Shown here piece after piece: positions 59,901 through 64,000 of a DNA stretch of 64,000 bases. The notes under the pieces were generated by a model. It did not search any database. It was not told the DNA's origin and saw only the letters and a list, made by a program, of their open reading frames with translations. The DNA is from Sphagnum compactum (lineage: Eukaryota > Bryophyta > Sphagnopsida > Sphagnales), in NCBI GenBank assembly GCA_965153455.1, contig OZ234494.1, positions 6,138,001 through 6,202,000 on the forward strand, given 5' to 3'. Each line of letters begins with the position of its first letter. The first letter of the stretch is position 1. The position numbers were made by a program, and so were the translations under genes.

Positions 59901-60398
59901 CAGCTACTACTACCACTACTAGTACGAGAGCTACTGTTGCAGTATGAGATGATCACTTGCAGGAGCTTCTTCTAACATAGCAGCAGCACATCAGCTCGTG
60001 TCGTTGGACACAAAACACAAAACAACCCAAAGTCTGGTTTATCAGTATTCAGCTGCTAACAAGGCTCCTGGGGGAAGGAGTAATATAGCAAGCAAGACTT
60101 GTTGCGGGATGATGATGATGATGATGATGACGATGAGAAGAAAAAGAAGAGGAAGAGGAAAACAAAAAGGAGGATCTGCAGATGTGGATGGTGATGATGA
60201 TGATGATAATGAGAAGACTTTCCAATGGGTTGATGTTTATATAGGGGAAATGTTTGTGGCCGAGGGCAGGCCGGGAAATACCAAGCTCACCTCCCAACAG
60301 GGAGGAGAAGAGCTTCCTCCTCCGTGTGGGGTCTACGTCCATTCTGCAAAAACCTACGACAAACTTCCAAGTGCCAAGAGAAACACAGAGTGAGTTCA

Positions 60399-60430
60399 TG
60401 GGTGGGGGGGGGGTGGGGGGGGTAGGGGGA
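60399..60430 (+). other. G-rich tract with G-quadruplex potential
   Basis: Several runs of five or more G are separated by single T or TA. The tract is about 1.4 kb upstream of the dioxygenase start. Confidence 0.6.
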
Positions 60431-60747
60431 TAATGCAACAACCTCTACAAGGGCAACGCGTGGCGGAGATCAAAATGTCAAAGAGACCCATGACTGGAAT
60501 TTTGAGAATGTGTTGTTGTGTATTGTGGGAGATTGAAATCTCACCACAGACTTTCATAATTTTGTGATGATCTCAATATTCTTCCAAGCGATTTTTCAAT
60601 ATTTTTTCCACTTCCTCAGTCCAGATTTGTTCGCCGATGATGACACGTTTTTTTTCCGTCTAGAAGAAAGCATTTCTCGCCTCTTCCCCTGGGTCCCCAC
60701 TCGTCCGAACTTCTTTCTGGGCCAGAGTGAAGCAACAGCCACCAGCG

Positions 60748-60779
<32 letters not shown>

Positions 60780-60780
<1 letters not shown>

Positions 60781-61265
60781 GGGAGGGATGGATGGATGAT
60801 AAGTAAGGACCCTTCTTTCTGTAGGTCACGGAATCAGGGCACATGGAAACCAATAGTCACCAGCACACCATGATGGATGGATGAAATTTATGGATGAGAA
60901 GCATGGAGAACTCATGGAAACCAGTAGCCAACAGCACACCATGATGGATGGATGGATGGATGGATGAAATTGATGGGTGAGAAGTGTGGAACCTTCTTTC
61001 TGTAGGTTAAGGATGGATGGAAGGATGGATGGAGGATAAGTACAGACCCTTCTTTCGCTAGGTTAAGGTTTCTGGACGCTATTTGGATCAAACAGTCACC
61101 AGCACATCATGATGGATGGATGGATGGATGGATGGACATATTGATGGATGATAAGTATGGATCCAACTTCTTTCTGTTAAAGGTTTTAGGGCACATATAA
61201 ACCAATAGCCACCAGCACACCATGATGGATGGATGGATAGATAGATGGATTGATGGATGATAAGA
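60780..61265. repeat. Tandem units built on GATG microsatellite
   Basis: Five or six units of roughly 70-110 bases repeat the pattern: (GATG)n, a GATAAGTA-like link, CCTTCTTTCTGTAGGTTAAGG, then ACCAATAGCCACCAGCACACC. Unit boundaries vary because the GATG runs differ in length. Confidence 0.85.
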
Positions 61266-61411
61266 AAGGACCCTTCCTTTGGCACGGCAGGGTGAGGTTC
61301 CAGGACACGTATGCATGGTGACTTGTATACGTGGCCTACAGGGCCCCTCATGGTTCCAGGGCCCTGTGGCCATTTGCCTGCCATTTTTAAGGCGTGTGGC
61401 CTATCAGGCAT

Positions 61412-61551
61412 TTGAGGCCTGGCCTAGCACCAGTTAAGGCGTTCCATGTCATCCTTTTGAGGCCTGGCCTAGCACCAGTAAAGGCGTTCCATGTCATCCT
61501 TTTGAGGCCTGGCCTAGCACCAGTAAAGGCGTTCCATGTCATCCTTTTGAG
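61412..61551. repeat. 45-bp tandem repeat, three units, abutting TTTAGGG
   Basis: Units starting near 61414, 61459 and 61504 share GAGGCCTGGCCTAGCACCAG and GGCGTTCCATGTCATCCTTT. The last unit runs straight into GAGGGTTTAGGGTTTAG, a telomere-type motif at 61551-61565. Confidence 0.92.
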
Positions 61552-61565
61552 GGTTTAGGGTTTAG
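61551..61565 (+). repeat. Interstitial telomere-type repeat (about two units)
   Basis: GGGTTTAGGGTTTAG follows the 45-bp array directly, as TTTAGGG precedes the palindromic array at 24.3 kb. Confidence 0.8.
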
Positions 61566-61789
61566 AAAGGCGTCTCTTGGCGTAAGTAATTGGAAAATAA
61601 AAAGAAATTAATTTTCAACTAGATAGAAGAGGGGAGAGAAAGATTCCACCTCGGAAGGAAGGTCGGTGAGAGCTCCCCTTCTCCTCCCCCCCCACCCCCC
61701 AAATATGATGATGACGAGAGCATCATATGATGAGAGCAGAGCATCACCCACCCTTCCGTCACATAGGTAACAAGTTCTTGCATTCCCCC

Positions 61790-62175
61790 AAAGTTGATGT
61801 GAAGCAAAGGAGCCCTCCTCCGACTACCCACCATTGATGTGAATCAAACGAGCGAGCGAGCATGTGCTACCCACCGTTGATGTGAATCAAAGGAGCCCCC
61901 CTACTACTACCCACCATTGATGTGAATCAAACGAACGAGCGAGCATGTGCTACCCACCGTTGATGTGAATCAAAGGAGCCCTCCTCCTACCGACGACCAT
62001 TGATGTGAATCGAAACGAGGGCTACCCACCATTGATGTTCACATCAACGGAGCCCTCCTACTACCCACCATTGATGTGAATCGAACAAGGGCTACCCACC
62101 GTTGATGTGAATCGAACAAGGGCTACCCACCGTTGATGTGAACATCAACCGAGCCCTCCTACCCACTATTGATGG
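61790..62175. repeat. Complex minisatellite with CCACCATTGATGTGAATC core
   Basis: About nine to ten variants of (T)ACCCACC(A/G)TTGATGTGAATC alternate with GAGCGAGC, GGAGCCCTCCTAC and ACAAGGGC spacers. Two copies contain GATGT(G)A/TCACATCAAC inverted segments. It is followed by a poly-C tract (about 62190-62213). Confidence 0.88.
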
Positions 62176-62337
62176 AGGTGGAAATGGAGGCCCCCCCCCC
62201 CCCCCACCCCCCCAAAAAGTGCAACCAGCAGATGACAGCCTGTTCCAACTAGGAAAGAAAAAGAGCTCAAAAAGGTACTTGAAAAGATACATTTGGAGAG
62301 GATAGGGGACTCATGTTTGGGCTTAGTCAGCAAAACT

Positions 62338-62575
62338 CTCCACTTGTCGCTTTCCCATTGGTGGGTTTTCAAGAGCCAAACGCTTTCTCATTGGTTGGTG
62401 GCTTTAAACAATTGGTGGTTTTGCCATTATTGGTTGCTCAAATTTAATTTTTTAACATTGGTGGCTTTGCCATTATTGGCTGCTCAATTTACTTTTTTAA
62501 CATTGGTGGCTTTGCCATTATTGGTTGCTCAATTTTTTTAACATTGGTGACTTTGCCATTATTGGTTGCTCAATT
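62338..62575. repeat. Tandem repeat of about 53 bp, four to five units
   Basis: Units share ACATTGGTGGCTTTGCCATT and ATTGGTTGCTCAATTT. The first is more diverged. Confidence 0.88.
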
Positions 62576-64000
62576 GGCTACTCTAATCTAGTCTACTCTA
62601 GTCTACCACACACTACTTTTTTAAAATATTACTTGTGTTTTTCTTTTTCTTTCTTTTTCTTTTTTTTTCGGGTTTCATTCTAGACTCAAGCTCAACTTCA
62701 AAACTTGGATTCATCTGAATGAAAAAAAATTAAAAAAATAAAAAATAGTCTATTTGCAACACAAAATGGCAAAGCACTACTTTGTGCAACCTAACCTGCA
62801 ATCTAAATTTTTTGGAATTTTCGACAACATGGCTAATTTTTTTTCAAAAAATTCAACAACATAAACAATAATAATAATAATAATAATAAAATTTATGCCG
62901 AAGTCGCCCATGTACTATAACAACAACCCACCCAACAATTTGTGTCTATTGTTTATGTGGATCTATGGAAGTAAGATTTGAGTGAAACTCGTTGTAAAAC
63001 ATCATCCCCTCACAATGCTGGATGTTACATTTATTTTATTTTATTATTTATTTTATTGGGGTGGGGCCACAAACTGACAAAATCTATTGCAGAGGAAAAA
63101 GCAAGAGTTGGTATTGACTATTAACTTCTGAACATACCTCCTCATCTTGAAGTGTGTCAAAGGATGCATATCCAAAACCCACCATACCATACCCACTACC
63201 CAAACCCTAAACCCTAAACCCTTATCATGAGTCAGATGAAGGAAAACCAAAGAATTTGTAAGAGCTGAGGCAGCAAGGTGAATGAATGGTATCAACCAGT
63301 GTTGGATGGATGGATGGATCTTACTTTTCTTTTTCCTTTTTCCAAATACCCAGTGGGCAGGTTTTTTTTTTTTGTTTTTCTAATTAAATTTTCTAATTAT
63401 TTTATTTTATTTCTTTATTTTAAATTGATTTTTTTTGTTACACATAGGTTATTGAATAATCAGATTTTGAAATTTTTGGTACCCACTTGTTATACCCCCC
63501 CCCCCCCCTTATCAATTTTCTTGGGGTTTTTTGTTTTTTTTTTTTGGTGGTAACACCCACTTGGTATGCTTAAGAGTCAGGTTTCCAATACCCATAATAA
63601 GAATCATCTAGTTTTGTGTCAAGGTAGGTTATTGTGCCCCCTCCCCTCCCCTCCCAAAAAGAATGACCTTGGAATTTTTCTCTCAATTGAAGTCTAGTTC
63701 ACACAATTGTCCACAACTTCTATAACTACAATATCGCAATACCTTGGCAAATTTGGCACACGAATGTCGAATAATTAAGTTAAGTGTAGTTTCTTGGTTC
63801 AACACTTGGGTAGGTAGTTTCAACCTTGGTAAATAATGAAAAAAATCAACCTACTTTTTATACTTAATTGAGATCGAAAGTTTTTTTTTTTTTTTTTTTT
63901 GGGTCTATTTATAAAATAACACCAAAAATATCTATCCAAATATTATTTTTAGTTATATAGAAATCATGACGAGGATCCTAATATGTAGAAGACCTAAGTA
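62576..64000. other. Intergenic right edge of the window
   Basis: No supported gene. It is AT-rich with AAT repeats near 62868-62888, a CCCTAAA triplet at 63202-63222, GATG repeats near 63303-63320, and homopolymer runs of C (63497-63508) and T (63880-63900). Confidence 0.5.

Larger units (their letters stand above)
58997..60780. other. Dioxygenase upstream region
   Basis: Leader and promoter side of the dioxygenase gene. It contains TAGT repeats just upstream of the start, AATC repeats near 59478-59500, a tandem duplication at 59596-59900, ATG/GAT repeats near 60109-60135 and 60190-60210, a G-rich tract at 60399-60430 and a GA microsatellite at 60749-60775. No separate gene is supported. 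Confidence 0.5.

Noticed and set aside
59998-60393. 131-codon plus frame with a poly-Met and an acidic run
   Set aside because: Its composition comes from ATG/GAT microsatellites. No domain or splice support was found, although a small expressed protein cannot be fully excluded.

Overview
The window is nuclear DNA of a land plant. Four protein-coding genes can be rebuilt exon by exon with GT-AG splice signals and land-plant family matches: a clade II TGA bZIP factor, an alpha-tubulin, a large alpha/beta-hydrolase lipase and a 2-oxoglutarate dioxygenase. A small BTB protein and a tRNA-Arg(CCG) are also present. The AT-rich spacers, short TTTAGGG (plant telomere-type) tracts, worn Copia, Gypsy and MULE-like elements and many minisatellites fit a large, repeat-rich genome. 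The transposase style recalls non-seed vascular plants such as ferns, but that is an impression from memory and not proof.

Layout. 0.7-5.1 kb: TGA factor on the minus strand with a long simple-repeat-rich leader and a G-box fused to a TGACG site. 5.2-7.0 kb: AT-rich repeat block ending in a 58-bp tandem array. 9.3-10.3 kb: Copia remnant (minus). 13.45-16.28 kb: five-exon alpha-tubulin (plus) whose tail lacks the usual terminal tyrosine. 18.1-19.05 kb: two-exon BTB gene (minus). 20.6 kb: tRNA-Arg (minus). 21.4-24.1 kb: exon-like blocks of an unrecognised, probably eroded gene (minus). 24.3-24.6 kb: telomere-type repeats abutting a palindromic 54-bp minisatellite. 24.6-31.9 kb: AT-rich spacer. 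32.5-37.1 kb: ten-exon lipase (plus). 39.1-39.4 and 41.45-41.76 kb: minisatellites. 42.1-46.2 kb: Gypsy remnant (plus). 46.7-48.9 kb and perhaps further: MULE-like transposase remnant (minus). 50.3-55.9 kb: intron-containing aspartate aminotransferase pseudogene (plus). 56.95-59.0 kb: dioxygenase gene (minus). 60.4-62.6 kb: dense minisatellite cluster.

The intact genes are unrelated housekeeping, signalling and metabolic genes on both strands, with no sign of a functional cluster. Exon boundaries were set by hand from splice signals, phase and remembered family sequences. Transcript ends were not determined.
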